NCBI GenBank assembly: GCA_944989445.1
Contig: CALYLW010000019.1
Coordinates: forward strand, 310,001 to 374,000
DNA: 64,000 nucleotides
Source: Ampullaceana balthica
Taxonomy: Eukaryota > Mollusca > Gastropoda > Lymnaeidae
Reading direction: 5' to 3'
The translations under genes and the position numbers were made by a program. Of this stretch, positions 45,307 to 58,300 are shown piece after piece; positions within the stretch are counted from its first letter, which is position 1; each line of letters begins with the position of its first letter. Below the pieces are notes generated by a model. That model was not told the DNA's origin, ran no database searches, and worked only from the letters and a program-made list of their open reading frames with translations.

Positions 45307-46419
45307 TACATTATATTAACATAGCTATCCATGTTTGCACGCTTTTAATGATTATAAGTAACACAAAAATATTAACTCAAAGACATTTAATTAATTATTT
45401 TTTTGTGTGTGGAGAAAAATCGTATCCCCCCTCTCACTATGGTGGAGGTAGTAGTGTACTGCTTCGTACTGCTTGAGTCTTCATCTCTCATACTTAACAC
45501 AAAGGCAGCTTTAATGCTAACATTTCTCTTTATTAGGCATAACTTCTGGTTATTACAATTGCTATCTCTCTGCGACTCTCTCTTACTGCCTGTCGTTTCC
45601 TCTGTGGTGGGTTACTCTCTGTCCTGGTCTCTACATGTCCCTAACCTGTTCTCTTACCCCGGGAGGGGTTGTTCTCTCTGGTCTCCTACCGTCATTTCCT
45701 TATATTGCTGTCCCAAGGTATGTGGCTGACACCCGAGTACGCACCCCTAGTGTGAGCAATAAAAATTTTCAGTCTTTCATTCCCTAACCCACGTCCAGTG
45801 ATTAGCGTCTTATGTTGCCCCGGTCGCTCGTAATGATCTCTAACCTTTAGTCTTGTTGACAGGCACTAAAAATTGTCTTAACAATGCTGACATTGTTCTA
45901 CACCACCGTCTACCCCTAGCTTCTTACAACCAAACGCTCCGTAGCTGGGGGTGGGGGGGAAGGAGAGGCCGGAATACTTTCATTCCGGTCTTTGTCTTAG
46001 CGCATCATCACATTTCAGGTACGTCGCCTACCTATCGTCCGCTCCCCTCTCAAATATTTAACCCAAGGTTCTTAATTATCTCAACCCGGGTCCTCCACAG
46101 TAGTGAGGTGGGGTTAGTCTTACCGGATTACACCATGTGTCGGTATGTCAAAGCCCAGTTGGATTTACTTCATTTAAAACAAAAGACACCGCCTCTTTCA
46201 TGTCCTTCCTAAAAAGGTGCGGCTGATTCTTTTCTTATTTCCCCCTAATTAGTTTTATTGTAGTTTTTTAAAGACTGTTTTATTATTGCATGTTAACTGA
46301 TATATTTTACATTTTTATTATTAGTTTTCGCGTTTACCGTATTTCGTATTTTTTTTCTAGGTGAAAAAAATTAGTCCTCTCTTTTTTTTGGACATAAAAT
46401 CGTACACGGTAAAATTTTT
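45307..46419. other. Unexplained C/T-rich segment, possibly a solo-LTR-like remnant
   Basis: Positions 45420-46220 are pyrimidine-rich and less AT-rich than the surroundings, with open frames of 108 and 119 codons (45403-45729 and 45853-46212) that resemble no protein I know. An AATAAA at about 45751 follows a CCCTAGTGTGAG phrase. I cannot define ends or a duplication, so the LTR idea is only a guess. Confidence 0.25.
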
Positions 46420-46483
46420 GATTTTGGTGTCACTTCTAATGGTGTCACCCGAAGCCTCCCCCCACCACCTAGTGACGCCACTG
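46420..46483. mobile_element. GGCGTCACTAGG-type MITE, right-end fragment
   Basis: It contains TTTTGGTGTCACTTCTAATG and GGTGTCACCC and ends CCTAGTGACGCCACTG, matching the right end of the copy at 43967-44356. Confidence 0.7.
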
Positions 46484-46659
46484 AATCAGTGTCTAATTTT
46501 TTTTAAAGAAAAAATGATTATATGTGGGGGGGGAAGTAGGCAGTGAGAGATCTCGGATACTAGATTGACATACAGTAAACTCACTATGATTCCCTATATT
46601 GGCCCCATGTTCACAGCGTGTTACTGTCTTCTATCTGCACTGCGTCTGATGTTTCCTAA

Positions 46660-46890
46660 CCTGAAAAAGAAGCAAATGTCGAAGCGGCACCTTTGACTCA
46701 ATTGAGGCTGGATTACCGCAACAGCTGTCCACAGGGATTGCCTCAAAACAAACTGCAGAGACTCAGAAAACGTACAAAACACTGCAGCGCGCATTATATT
46801 GCGAATGTAGAAATAAGATCCCATCACACCGGATCTTATAGCATAGATCTCAACTGGCTAATGAGCATGCCAGATAAGTATAGATAAAAG
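46660..46890 (+). pseudogene. Non-LTR retrotransposon (CR1/L2-like) reverse transcriptase tail fragment
   Basis: Plus-strand translation gives LRLDYRNSCPQGLPQNKLQR, then frame-shifted RTKHCSAHYIANVEIRSHHT and LNWLMSMPDKYR. This corresponds to the C-terminal RT segment LDYCNSLLxGLPxxxLxRLQxVQNxAAR...HITPxLxxLHWLPVxxR common to CR1/L2-type LINEs. It is too short and broken to be functional. The exact clade is uncertain. Confidence 0.75.
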
Positions 46891-47414
46891 CGTTTTATAA
46901 GAAACCATCGTAAACAGTATTCTTATTAATTCCTATCTCCCTTTCAATTTTGTGAATTATAAGCCGTGCAGATGTCCGAAATTGTAATATGTATTTAGAG
47001 CCATAATACCATTACGTTTCAGATTAAGTCAGGACCATATGGAGCCCCTTAAAGGCGCGGGGCCACTTTAGTTTAGTCTAGGACTTGACTCTATGATTAC
47101 TGAATTACTATTGAAATAAATGGATTTGTTAAAACATGAAACATTTGAGATGATGAAATTTCTCAAGTCTGTCTCGGCTCTAAAGACAACAGATATGTAT
47201 ACATTTTTATATTATTTATTTGTAAACCAAATTGTTATTAAAAAAAAATCATTTAGCTTTTCTGGTTACTTTAAACATTTTTGTAAAATTTTAATTTCTG
47301 TTATATCATTAGCATGAAAAAAGACACTAAGCTCTTTTTCTGACTAACAAAAGGTTAATATTGATGAATGAACGAGGGCGCGAACACACACATACGTCTT
47401 CAAGTATATACACA

Positions 47415-48729
47415 CACATGAACTTGAACTTGAACTATCCCTTAACCCGTCGTTGGGTCGTTGTGGCACCATCGTGAACTGCTCACTATCTCACGCCATT
47501 TGTCCCGGTCCTGTGCTGCCCTTTGAGAGTCGCTGAATGACAGGCCGGTCCAGGTCCACTCTTTGATATCGTCCTCCCATCTCTTCTTTTGTCTGCCTCT
47601 TTGCCTTCCTCCCTGGACTGTGCCTTGCAATATAGTTTTTGCGAGACATCCAGTTCTTGTCACGTGTCCGTACGATCGTAATTTCCTCTTCTAAATGGAG
47701 GTGAGAAAGTCCTCGTAGGGGCCAATGACAGTTCTTATTGTGTTGCGGACCGCTTCGTTTGTGATGTGCGCTGTGTAGGAGATGTTCAATATATTTCTGA
47801 AACACCTCATCTCTAGCGCATTGATTCTTCTTTGGAGGTCTGCAGTGAGCGTCCAAGCTTCACAACCATACAAGAAGACCGACATCGCCAGAGAGCGCAT
47901 TAGCCGGATCTTTGATCTCATGGAGAGCTTATTGCTTTGCCAGATGTGCTTTAGTTTACTCAATGCTGCCATTGTTTTGGCCACTCTGGCAAGAATTTCT
48001 GGCTTTGAGCCTTCGTCGGATATTATGGCCCCTAGATATTTGAAGGTGGAGACTTCTTCGAGTTTTTGCCCGTTTATCCGAATCTCACTTGTGAATTTTC
48101 TATTTGCCATGAATTTGGTCTTTTCTGCATTGATTTCCATGCCGTACGCCTTTGCTGTTTTCTCTAGCTTAGCAAGGAATTCTTTTAGTTCGTCCTCGCT
48201 ACCAGCTAGGCCTTCTATGTCATCGGCGAAGCGTAGGTTGGTTATACTTCTTCCTCCGATGCTGACTGTTCCGACATGGTCTTCTAGCACATCTGTCATG
48301 ATCCTTTCAAGGAAGAGGTTGAAGAGGATGGGGGAAAGTAAGCATCCTTGTCTGACAACAAAAGTGGCCTTGAACCAATCTCCCAGTACTGCACTGGTTG
48401 CTCTGTTGTATATGTTCTTGATCACTTCAACGAAGTTTGCATTTGTGTTGAATTTGTGCATAGTTGCCCACAGTGCCGCATGCCACACTCTGGAGATTTT
48501 TTTCACAGAGCACTCGCATGTTAAAGATTTGCTCCGTTGTGCTTCTTCCTGCTCTGAAGCCCGCCTGTTCTTCTGAAATGATTTGCTCTGCTTGTGGTTT
48601 CAGTCTGTTTAATATGACCATAAGCATGACTTTGCTGGGGTGACTAATCAGGCTGATTGTACGGTAGTTCTGACACATCTGTAGATTACCCTTTTTTGAG
48701 AGCGTGATAACCAGCGATTGCACACACAT
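47415..48729 (-). pseudogene. 5'-truncated non-LTR retrotransposon (LINE) ORF2 remnant
   Basis: Minus strand, right to left. 48729-48507 gives LSKKGNLQMCQNYRTISLIS, LNRLKPQAEQIISEEQAGFR and GRSTTEQIFN. 48506-47694 gives 271 residues with FVVRQGCLLSPILFNLFLE, the catalytic FADD at residues 93-96, YGMEINAEKTKFM, FKYLGAIISDEGSK and LYGCEAWTLT. 47663-47442 gives the tail GGRQRGRQKKRWEDDIKEWT, LSFSDSQRAAQDRDKWRE. These are RT motifs and the C-terminal tail of LINE ORF2. Frame breaks lie near 48500 and 47690. The endonuclease domain and 5' half are missing. The minus-strand 3' end runs into GTTCAAGTTCAAGTTCA at about 47418-47438, a short tandem tail as in RTE-type elements; the clade is inferred only. 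Confidence 0.9.
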
Positions 48730-51700
48730 ACCATCTCTCTAATTTTGTTACATGGTAGGGTTTTGTGTTTCATAAATTAAACCACCCCAACCCCCTTTAA
48801 AACCTTCATTTTTAAAAACCTACTGTGAATTAATCTTTTTTCCCCGTTAGAAAACTAAAAACACTTTTTTTTGTGCAGAAACCGAGGTCACAGGCCCAAT
48901 GCTTCTGAAAAATTATACTATAATTAAAAGTAACACACGTTTCTTTAAAAATTAACTTTATTTAATCTCTAACCCATGAAACATGTTTGAAAAATACAAT
49001 GCATTAACACAAAAACAAATGTGGACACACTGGTAAAATACAAAGATAAAATTATGTTGCTTCGTCTTTGCTCATTCTTAATTAATAGTTTCAAATTTTC
49101 ACTCACTTCTGAACATAGACAAATTACAAGCAATAGTTTTAAAAAATGAAATATGCCAGATTTCCACGGCAACTGTAAAGGAAATGTTTTTTTAATTTTT
49201 TTCATAGGAGTTTAGTTTAAGTGCAAGTAATTTCACACAAAAAATTTGAACTTTCTCAATAGCGAGATAAGTCAACTGTCAGTAGTGAAGGAACCATTTA
49301 AATAAGAGATATAAATTGTTAACATACTAATAGTAATAGAAATAGGCTGCATTAAAATACCTTATGGAAGCAGTCTTAACAAGAATCAAAACGACAGAAC
49401 ATCTTCACCGTCTTCGCAAAATCAAAGTCCTCGAAAGAGGTGGATGAGTTTATTTTGTTTTAACAGAAGTTTTCATGCACAAGCAAGCGTAAAATAATGA
49501 AAGTTCTCTTTGAAAGACTCATTTTGTATATCTGGCTATAAAAAAGGGTGGCACTTTAGTGAGGCATTCAAAGGAATGTCTCTTGGCCTATCGTGACAAC
49601 AACTACAACGAAAGTACAACAAAAAAACAACAATGCACCAACTTTAAAAAAAAATACTTTCCGCTTCTAACTGGACAAAATTATATATGCTGAGTTGCTT
49701 TAACTGACATAACCGACGAATAATTTTGAATGGCATTCCAAAATTAAATTAATATTTTAAATTCTGACAAACCTTTTTTTTTCTGCAAGAAGAAGTTAAA
49801 AAAGTACTATAAGTTTCCTTTTTATCTATCATTGACATACATGAGGTAAATAAATATTTTTTATAAGTAACAATTTAACTTTTAACAAGGTTCAACGATT
49901 ATATGTAACTTGAAATGTTTTTAATTAGAACATATAACTAACAATTGTCTTCATGATGTTGGCTTTTGCTTATAATACTAGCAAATATAATCAGATCTCA
50001 TCTGAAACTCTAAAAATGAACACCTATAAAAAGTTATTATGAAGGAAAGGTTTATTTATAACAGTAACTATAACTGAGAATTGTCAAAATCTTAATATGT
50101 TTTTAGCCTGTATTTTCTTTTTCAATCTAAAATGAGCACATTTCAAACTTTGTAAAAAAAAAGGTAGTTAAGATATGTTTAAATAAAAATGTCTGATGAA
50201 TTAAAATTTTTGTGCTCATTTTCCAATAAATAATATGAAAATTGGAGGGAAAATTGGTCTAAGAAAGAGCGATATCTGAAATATAGTTTGAAAATTAAAT
50301 TGGTCTAAGTAAGAGCGATATCTGAAACATGGTTTGAAGTTTATTGTTTTTAAAGGATCAGCTAAAAAGTATTGTGAGCAAAGGCAATTCATTGAAGTCT
50401 GAAGACTTCATCAATAAATACATGATATTTGCCCAAATTAACTTGGGTATAAGTACATGGACAAAAAAATGGTGTGGGCATGACGTCACTTATTTCTCAA
50501 AAGAGTGATTCCGTTATGCTTTAAATGCACAATGATTCCAATAACGACCTGCAATACAATGGGGAGCACATATCTGGCCTGTCAGTGCACGAACAGTCAA
50601 TTCAACGTACAGCCAAATAAACGGTTACATCTTAATGATCAAAGTACCTCGATTGTAATAAACCTATTTACATGTGCCTTTGCAATGACTAGTATTGCGA
50701 GCGTGCATAGCTGTGGCAGAATCATAGCATACAGAGAGTCCAACTCGAAAGCTAACATAATAAAAAAAAACGATATTCACAATTTAATACTACAAAATTA
50801 TTTAGTTTTTAATAGCAGCCTTGGTTGACAATTTAAATTCTTATGCTGTGATTCTGCATTAACTTTGTTTGTTTGTTGAAAATACATTGCTAGTGCAAGG
50901 CTTCTCTTCAAAACCATTTCATTCTTCAACAAAATCTTGTCTCCCTACGATACAAAACTAACTCATTAAAAATATTTACGGGGAAGAAAATTGATGCAAA
51001 TACAAAAGTAGAAAATGTAAAAAGCCGATATACGTTTTACCGTCAACAGTTCACTTAGACTAAGAACTCATGCCGATGTTATATTTAAGCTTCAAACTGT
51101 CAAAATACAATGGCGTTGAAGTGGCTCTAACATAATTTGAGTTCATAGTAAAACAAATTCAACTGTTTTGAATCGAGCCAAAACCTTAAATAAATATAGT
51201 ACAACAAAAAAAACACAACATATTTTTATCCAATGAGATTTTTTAAACTTAAAAAAAAATAATTAAAAATTAAGATGGGTTCTTTTTAAAAATCTAAGAC
51301 ACAACATGATGTTTCTCAAAAATATCGCAAAAGCAATCCCATGTGTAAGATTTAAAAAAATAAAATAAAAAGACCCACATGTACATTTTATTTCAAATTT
51401 AATTTAATCAACTGATATTTTATTTTAGTTATAGTATATTGTATATGAAAAAGGCTTTAACCCATTCGTTGTGAATGCTTCATGTGTATTAAACAGTATA
51501 TAACAATCGGGTGTTTTCAAAGTCGTTTTTGTGTGTGTATGATTATACTTAGCATTGATTAAATACTGCATATTCAGACGTAACCGATTGACTTTTGAGT
51601 CAATCATCTGTGGTGCAACATGACCACGTTTCAAGAAATTATTGTATCCGATGCTTTGACTGCTAAATGTTAAAAATAATTTTGGCCATAGTACAATGAC

Positions 51701-52386
51701 TTTACAAAAACCCATTTTCGTGTGCTCAGCCTGATACACTTTGAAAACACGACTTATAACACACATTGAAAACACGACTTATAGCACACATTTTCTACAT
51801 CAAAAGAAAGATATATAATTATGCAATAAACGAGATCACACCGTCTGTTGTCAAGTACAATCATAACACGCGTTCTACACTGTATAGTTTTCCCTGACTT
51901 GGTTATCAAATACGTTTTGGGGTAAATAAAACTTGTTAACAAAACCCAAGATGGAATGAATCAAAAGATGTACATTAAACATTGTTGAGGCGACAATAAC
52001 TCGCTTCACACAGAGCGCCAATGAAATTAAATACAATTAGTTCAATGCTATAGTCGGTGAAAATAATGGCTGTACAGAGGTAAAAGTGTCTTGTGGAAGA
52101 GCTGTTTTCACATTAAAATCAAACGACCGTCTGTGGTATAACCAAATAAACATAACACCTTACTGGTCTTTATCACAAATAAAATCTGTAAGTGAAAATA
52201 AGCTTAAACTATTTACAGTACATTTATATCTACAATTCCAAATGAACACTTCACCATTTCATAGTGAACACTTGATTTAAAATTCAGTTTACTGGGGAAA
52301 ACTCCAGGATATCACGAAACAAAATGAAGAAAATATATCTCACAACAAATGAGGCTCCAAACTTTAAGTATAAAACATATTGATCA
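48730..52386. other. Non-coding; probably contains the 3' UTR of the Q-rich gene
   Basis: No coding sequence is seen. The 3' UTR of the minus-strand Q-rich gene starts at 52386 and runs left. Polyadenylation could not be placed. A 107-codon frame at 50505-50828 and a 116-codon frame at 51425-51775 have no recognisable similarity. A direct repeat GAAAACACGACTTATA(G/A)CACACATT occurs at about 51742-51790. Confidence 0.4.
50251..50336 (-). repeat. Two distant copies of the 41-bp splice-acceptor-like unit
   Basis: Two units matching the array at 60181-60490 (ATTGGTCTAAGTAAGAGCGA then TATCTGAAACATGGTTTG) lie about 10 kb away, downstream of the Q-rich gene. On the minus strand each reads TTTCAGATATCGCTCTTAC. 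The second shares the AAAATTAAATT variant with the unit at about 60323. Confidence 0.85.
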
Positions 52387-55300
52387 TTAAAATTTGGTCT
52401 CTGGCTTATCGAACCTTGTTTCCTTACCTCCACACCCCATTCCTTCAGTGCCATTACCTTTTGGAATAATACTAATCAGATTGGCTTTGTTGGAGCCCAT
52501 TGGTTTGTTACTCCGTCTCGCCGTCTGAAGCTGCTCCCTCGAGGACATCAAAAACTCCATCTCGGGCCAACATAGCCGTCCCGAGCCGCAGTCCTCTGGC
52601 ATGGCACGCCTAACAGGCAGCATATCCAGCATCTCCGGGTGCATGTCCGCAGAAGCTGGCCATTGCATGTACGTAGCCGTCTTGGCCGGTTGGTCAGTGT
52701 TGCTTGGGTTGCTGCTCACGACCGGCGTCAGATCCGGGTACATCATGGTCATCTCTGGATTGCAAATGTTAGGATCTACAATGCTCGGCGACGTGCACAC
52801 GCCGGTTATATTTTCCATGCTTACCGCTTTGGACATGAGAGAATTTGAGAAATCGTGGTCAAGATCTTGGTCCCATGGGTTCGTCCTGGTTTTGATTAGT
52901 CTCGGGCACACACTGTCATCTAAAGACGGCCTCATGCCCAGAACGGGGACCGTGAACTCTTCAGAGCCGGAACGCATTTTGATAAAGGTCGCTTTATTTT
53001 TCACGGTGTTGGATCGAACGGGTCGGCCCGTTTTATCGTTCTGTCCATTCGCGCTGAAGTCATTGTCGTTGGTGTTGATGGTTATTATGTTGCTGGTATT
53101 TACGTGAGGGTTGCTGCTGCTGCTGTTGTTGTGGTTGTTGTTGGGGTGAGTGGAACTCATGTTGACGGGCATCTGGTGGACGTAGACCACCCGGGATAAC
53201 ATGTCCACGAAGGGGACGCGAATCATGCCTTGAGGGAAACGAGACGCAGAAGTCATAACCCCGACCAAATTGGACTGTCTGTTAGGATTCGGGTTCTGAA
53301 CGGATTGTGGGGGCATCAGAATATTGGGTACACAATACATCTGTTGCGCCATTCCCATGGACGCTTGTATTTTACCACCTGCCATTTGCATTCTAGTCAT
53401 CTGATTTGTCGCCAAATTGTGTGAGCTATTCTGTTGCATCATACCTTGCATTTGTGTGTTCATGACGAGAGACGCCGTTTGCTGATTGGACATAACATTG
53501 TCCTGCATTCTCATCGAATTAGAACTACTGCACGGGGTTTGCTCTTTGTTGGGGAAAAGCCCCAGCATCTCACGGAGTCTCCTGTTGCTCTCCTCAACCT
53601 CTGCTTTGACTTTGTCCTCATTGGATTGCTGCTTCAAGCTGTTTGCACCCAGAATCATTCTCGGTCTGTGTGGGTCTTGGTTCCTCGAAGTCTGAATAGT
53701 TTGGTTCTGATCCAGCTGCTCTTTGTTATTGGAGAACATCCTGTTGGAGCTGTTGGACCTCAGAGCTGCCAGTTCTTGATCACTTAGTATCATGGTTGAG
53801 CCGTCAAAACTCTGGACTTGGACATACTTATCACTTGTGCCATTATTGTCCGCATCGTAGTCCTGACTGCAGTTATCATCAGGGGGCATCTCATGCCATG
53901 GCGTGGAGGCCTGGGGCTCGTCTAGATAAGTCTTTTCGAGCTCCTCTGCGATTTTGTATACAGAGTCATCCGACTTTTGCCTGTTTGTCTGCTGTTGTTG
54001 CTGTTGATGGTGGTGCTGATGCTGCTGCTGTAACACGGTGAGTTGAGAAAGTGATGCACTCGAGTGAGGAGAGGATCTGAATATAGAGTTGGTTGAGGAA
54101 GGATCACTAAACGCACGACTTAGGCGTAGTTTTGTCATGTCTGATTGTTGAATGTCTTCATCATTTTGAAGGTTTTCGTCTTCTTTGTTTTTATCTTCAT
54201 TGTCATTGGACTTCCGCCCATTACTGGGGTTGGTTTGCGCGGCCAATATCTAGAAAAATAATAATTAAGCATACTATACTTTTATTGTTTAAAATAAGAT
54301 GTGAATTAATTGAGCAAATTTGAATATCTTTAAAAGAAACTTCAAACAGCGATCTTACAAAATAAAAGTATTTTTTCAATATTCATGTTTATATAAATTA
54401 ATTTGAAATATCTTTTTTCATTAAAAATTTGTTTAAGTCTTATTTATTATTACATGTATGTATATTATATTATAAATATAACATCTAATTAAATTTCAGC
54501 ATGATATTTATGTTAAATCTAAAAACAGATCCGATATCTTTTTATTTTACCAGAAAGAGCAGATTGATTTTAACACCTGCCCATTGTTCCTAAGTGTAGC
54601 GTTTCAGTTACTTAAACCGATATCTTAACCGGCTAAGGTGGTTGTAAAAAACTGAAAAATTTAAGCCGAGTTTCTCCTTTTTTGTAATACAACGTTTATT
54701 TTAAATGCACGCAGTCGACGCATTGTGTTTAGTTTGGAAATAACTCTACAGCGTAGCGTGGGTTTCTGCAACACGGGGCAGATGTACCCTCCCCCTATAT
54801 AATGAGATGCTTTTCTTTAAAAAACATATTATAAAGTATTCAGGATGGCAATATAAATATTAATTATAGAAATACAAATACAATTGGAGAGCTTTCCTTT
54901 CTTGATATAACATTAAAGTTTTCTGCTTTTCCTCGTGGCAAGATCTTTGATGTCACTTTCAATATCAATAATTCTATCAGTCATTTCGTTTTCTTAAGCC
55001 AAAATAACAAGATTTGAAAATCTTAATGTATGTTTATCGTAATTAATTTCTGATTAACTCAATTCTCTGACAGCTGGCATTGCTTATCGCAATTTTAAGA
55101 AATATTCGAATTTGCATCAATTAATATTTTTAGGCAGAGTAATATCTAGCATAGAGAAATAAACTTAAATAAATCAAATTGGCTTGAATTCATAAATTCT
55201 TTTCATTGCTCGTGATTTCAAAAAAATTCCTGATTTTGTCACTTTCATGTGAGATTCGTTACAAAGACATAGTGATCAAAGTCCTGGAGATTAGGTGGCG

Positions 55301-58300
55301 AAAGAAAATCATATTTTTTTGAAATTTTGTATCCACCGAAATCTATTTCAACAGTAACCTGATCTAAGGAATAATACAACTTGTTCTGAAATGTTTACAT
55401 GTGGTGTGGCTGCTCTTCCATCAAAGTAATTTCGATTTGTTATTTGCCTTGAAGCTTCTATTGAACTCTTTAAGGTCAATTTCCAATGCCTTATTCGTTT
55501 CTATGTACATGTAAGCAATAACTGCAAAAATATTTAAATTTGGTACACCATCGAACATTTTGGAATAATATTTGGTTTTCTGTACCTTACATATGTTTTT
55601 TGAGGAATTTATACCCCTAAAACTGAAATGAGCTAAATCTTTTTTTGAGGTGACATATACATAATTGCATATTTTAAAACTATTTTCACAAGATATTCTC
55701 AGAGCCTTATATCGTACTGTCCTCTATCTGGCTACTAAAAGAACTAATTTGGTTTAGACGGAATTTTATAAAGCCAAACATTTTAACATGAGCTTCTTGG
55801 CACTTTTAGTTTCTACAAAGCGTTGCTTTTTTCTATACTTTCAGAATTTTGGCTTTCAGTCCCTTCAATTAGCAAAGCTTTAGTTTGATTCATGATTCAT
55901 TTATTTGGGACTTGGTATCTCAGTCATTAAATCCATTATACGAAAACAACTTTAATTTTTTCTTTGTTTTTATGCTATAAAACAAACGACTAACTAAAGC
56001 AAAATAGTGATGCTTTGGAAAGCTATTTTAAGTACGTAACTATTTTTTCCATTTAATATAAATGCGGTAAAATCATTATCTCTCCTTTTATTGTTGAAAT
56101 GCGACTCTGATTTGTTGTCGTTGATGTTCATATGTAGGACCCTTTCTCGCTGCAGTAATAATCACAAATTTTTATCTTAAATTTCGGGCCATTTACTCAT
56201 ATAGATTAAGTCCTTATGCGTTTTCAAAAATGTGATTAATTGTTGGAATTATCAAATACAGTAATTTTCAGGAGTGCTGACAAACTTGAAAAAATACAGG
56301 TACCAGCCTAAAAGTGTCAAGTTCTTATGGTACCAGCCTAAAAGTGTCAAGTTCTTATGGTACCAGCCTAAAAGTGTCAACTTCTTATACTACTTTAGTT
56401 TTTCATTTCAGTAGCACTTGTATCATATAAATTTACAACCACTATGGATTTAGAAGCTTGGGCAGTATGAACTATTACATATTTTAGGATAGTTCATTTG
56501 TTTCATTATTTCTTCCTTGGCCTTTCGTTTAATTATTTAAAAAGCTCTACTTTCCGTTGAAGCTAATCAATGACGAAGAATTCGCCCGTGGCATACGACC
56601 CCCCACACACACACATTTTTGCACCTCGTTAAACCACTGAAATGACCGTCAGTATAATATTTATTTTAAAGAAAACTTACTTTGTTATTGAGTATCTGCA
56701 TCGATTGGGACAACATTGGACCACATGCTGAAGTGTTGCCGCGCATGGACTGTGCCTCGTCTATGTTAGCATGCCTTCCTTTCCAGGACCTAAGGAAATG
56801 GTCTGAGAGATGAATAAATATACACACAACTCTCTTGAAAAAAGCAGAGAGCTAAAGTGTTGAAATCATGATCAGTTTGAAAAATAAATCAAGCCTACGT
56901 AAAATTAAATTAACAAATAAATTGTATTTAAAAATGAAACAAGGGAGTCTGGTGAGAAAAGAAAGTATTAATTTTGGTACTGTCTTGCGAAACATAAAAA
57001 AAAAGTATATCGTATTTGCCTTTGCCTTCGCGTGTTACAAACTGTTGTAAATCATTGGCCGTATTCACCCCAAACACGCTCATGAATTATCATTCGAGTT
57101 CAAATTTACCTACCACGCATTTTGTCTGGTGTCCTCACCATCGTAAAAGACGCTCGACTCATCAGGTTGCTCACTCTGGTTTCTCACCATCAAGTATGGG
57201 TTGCCTGGTACCTGACGCCTTTGATCGGTCGGATAGGCCGAAACTTTATTGAGGTACGCATCAGAAAACTTGTATTGGCCACTCATAGATGCGCTGCCAA
57301 GTACTTGCTGGTCGGCGCACATGGCACTCTGGCCGCCCATTGAAGGTCCCATTGAAGATCCCATTGAAGAGGCGTTCCAAGAAAAGTCCCTGTCCGTCTG
57401 CAGGCTAGACAGGAGGCTGCTGGGTATATTGTCATTGGAGTTCAGTCTTGAACTCTCGGCTGAATTTCTATTCGATGGGATGTAGGGGACGTCACTGGAA
57501 GGAAGCATGTTCTGCTTCCACTGGTAGAGACGTGAAACACCTGAAGAAATTAAATGAAGAAATTAAATAGGAGTGAATCAAAATAAAGAAGATTGAAAAC
57601 AATATTTCTTGCATCTTTTAACTAAAAATAATTTCGCCAATCGATAAGAAATCAATGTTTTTGCTGACTCGTGTTGGAAGACATTTCTAAGTTAAAGTGA
57701 TGGAAAGTTTAGAGTTACGTCTGAGGACAAATCTATATTGATAGGTTTCTAGAGAGTTTCTTCTTAATGTTTCTAGCTTTTGTATGTTAATGAAACTTGA
57801 TGATTTATAATATCCTTTCAAAGTAAGTAGTCTATGACCAATTATTAGGCTAGGAAAATAAGAAAAAAATGTATTAAAAATTGTATTACTCACGAGAACT
57901 CTGCTCGGTGGGCTGTAGATGCATAAAATTCTCTTCAATCTCCCCACGTACTGTTGCGGAATTGCTTGACATAACGTTATTGTCAGGGCCATCGGTCTGA
58001 CCCGAGCAGGTGACCAAACTGTTCCAACGATACCTGGTATTGAAGTCGTCATAACCCGCGTCAGCACTGTTCCTGTTGTTGAGCTCGAACCCAGCATCCG
58101 AATGACTTCTGCTCACGGGATCGAATCCGCCCCTGAACGTTTGAGCGCCAAAGTTCTGATTCTCCTGGTTGCTCTCCGCGCTGGGGTTAATTTTTAAAAT
58201 GGGCCTTTGCACCGGCTGGCGAGTAGAATCGTGACCCTGAGTCGTCTGACCGAGCTGAGAGATACGAGACCGAGCATAAGCTCGTCTGAGTCTGTCCTCA

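Noticed and set aside
47782..48576. 264-codon plus-strand open frame
   Set aside because: It is the antisense shadow of the LINE reverse transcriptase on the minus strand, and its translation is low-complexity Ser/Leu.
52601..53787. Plus-strand open frames of 168 and 117 codons
   Set aside because: They lie opposite the 1863-bp coding exon of the Q-rich gene. No family similarity is seen, and the minus-strand reading has consistent splice phases.
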